Shown here: one piece after another, positions 5,228 through 5,438 of the stretch
How the letters are laid out: each line of letters starts with the position of its first letter
Position numbering within the stretch: position 1 is the stretch's first letter
Origin: Frankiales bacterium
GTDB taxonomy: Bacteria > Actinomycetota > Actinomycetes > Mycobacteriales > Jatrophihabitantaceae
Direction of reading: 5' to 3'
NCBI GenBank assembly: GCA_025963265.1
Contig: JAOPUY010000204.1
Span: forward strand, 1 to 5,438
Length of the DNA: 5,438 nt
Program-made: the position numbers and the translations under genes
Notes under the pieces: model-generated
What the model saw: only the letters and a program-made list of their open reading frames with translations
Told to the model about the DNA's origin: nothing
Databases searched by the model: none

Positions 5228-5245
5228 TTCGAATCGAGAAAAGAG

Positions 5246-5438
5246 CTAAGCGGCCGGCGTGCCGCAGTTCATGCAGAACTTCGCCCCGATGCCCAGTTCA
5301 GTGCCACAGTTCGTGCAATGCAGCGGTTGCGGGGCCAACGCTTGGCCGCAACCCATGCAGAACTTCGCCCCAGCCGGGTTGGCCGCGCTGCACGAGGCGC
5401 ACGCCACTGTGGGCGCCGCGTCCGCCGGCGCCGCTGCT
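5246..5438 (-). CDS. C-terminal fragment of a double zinc-ribbon protein (partial)
   Basis: The last 64 codons of a longer gene entering from the right edge and ending at TAG (5246-5248). The fragment begins with an Ala/Pro-rich linker and then carries two zinc ribbons, each CxxC, ten residues, CxxC: the first with Cys-Ala-Ser-Cys and Cys-Met-Gly-Cys, the second with Cys-Thr-Asn-Cys and Cys-Met-Asn-Cys. It ends in Thr-Pro-Ala-Ala. An exact 18-base repeat (5270-5287 and 5354-5371, 28 codons apart) encodes the Ala-Lys-Phe-Cys-Met core of both. Such tandem ribbons usually cap another domain; SPFH/band-7 family proteins and various regulators end this way in actinobacteria. The body of the protein lies outside the window, so its role cannot be called. 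Confidence 0.82.
   Translation of the reverse strand, partial: AAAPADAAPTVACASCSAANPAGAKFCMGCGQALAPQPLHCTNCGTELGIGAKFCMNCGTPAA

Larger units (their letters stand above)
4867..5245. other. Long intergenic leader/promoter region of the binding-protein gene
   Basis: I find no convincing gene on either strand in these 379 bases; the short open frames here lack ribosome sites and family character. It holds, from right to left: an AT-rich hairpin behind the zinc-ribbon gene, a GC-rich imperfect hairpin, a GlnR-like element, a TTGACA promoter and a leader with an 8-base hairpin and a 12-base palindrome at 4964-4975. The remaining sequence shows nothing I can name. Confidence 0.6.

Noticed and set aside
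5270..5371. An 18-base direct repeat that could suggest a mobile or CRISPR-like element.
   Set aside because: It is in frame, 84 bases apart, and encodes the repeated Ala-Lys-Phe-Cys-Met core of two zinc ribbons, so protein-domain duplication explains it.

Overview
The window is from a high-GC Gram-positive bacterium, almost certainly an actinobacterium. The coding regions have strongly G/C-biased third positions, the solute-binding lipoprotein has an Ala-rich signal peptide, genes overlap by ATGA, and the ammonium operon is preceded by an actinobacterial GlnR-type box. The species cannot be named from the sequence.

Layout: the left half (1-2432, minus strand) is a tightly packed nitrogen operon. 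It runs from a strong ribosome-binding site through amt (ammonium transporter), a 101-residue two-helix membrane protein, a canonical PII signal protein (glnB/glnK type) and a second, divergent PII paralogue that runs off the left edge. The first two junctions are 4-base ATGA overlaps and the third is a 14-base gap, so the four proteins are probably made together. The divergent intergenic region (2433-2719) carries a full four-box GlnR-like site on the amt side. On the other side it carries a cluster of CACCAG/CTGGTG elements in front of a rightward pair: a two-helix protein resembling the DUF3592 type, then a short hypothetical protein.

A strong inverted repeat at 3540-3584 separates that pair from a convergent minus-strand gene (3622-4866) for a branched-chain amino acid/amide-type ABC solute-binding lipoprotein. 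No permease or ATPase gene is visible next to it. Its 379-base upstream region (4867-5245) has a plausible TTGACA-type promoter, a leader hairpin and a second, half-length GlnR-like element that closely matches the core of the amt element. At the right edge is the C-terminal end of a minus-strand protein with two CxxC-x10-CxxC zinc ribbons.

How it fits together (inference): under nitrogen limitation a GlnR-like regulator would switch on amt and its PII partners, and perhaps the amino acid/amide-binding lipoprotein as well. The canonical PII keeps Tyr51 and would gate Amt. The second PII keeps the nucleotide-binding loop but has lost the T-loop tyrosine and Lys58, so it probably responds differently. 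The unusual points are this PII pair and the small membrane protein inserted between amt and the PII genes.
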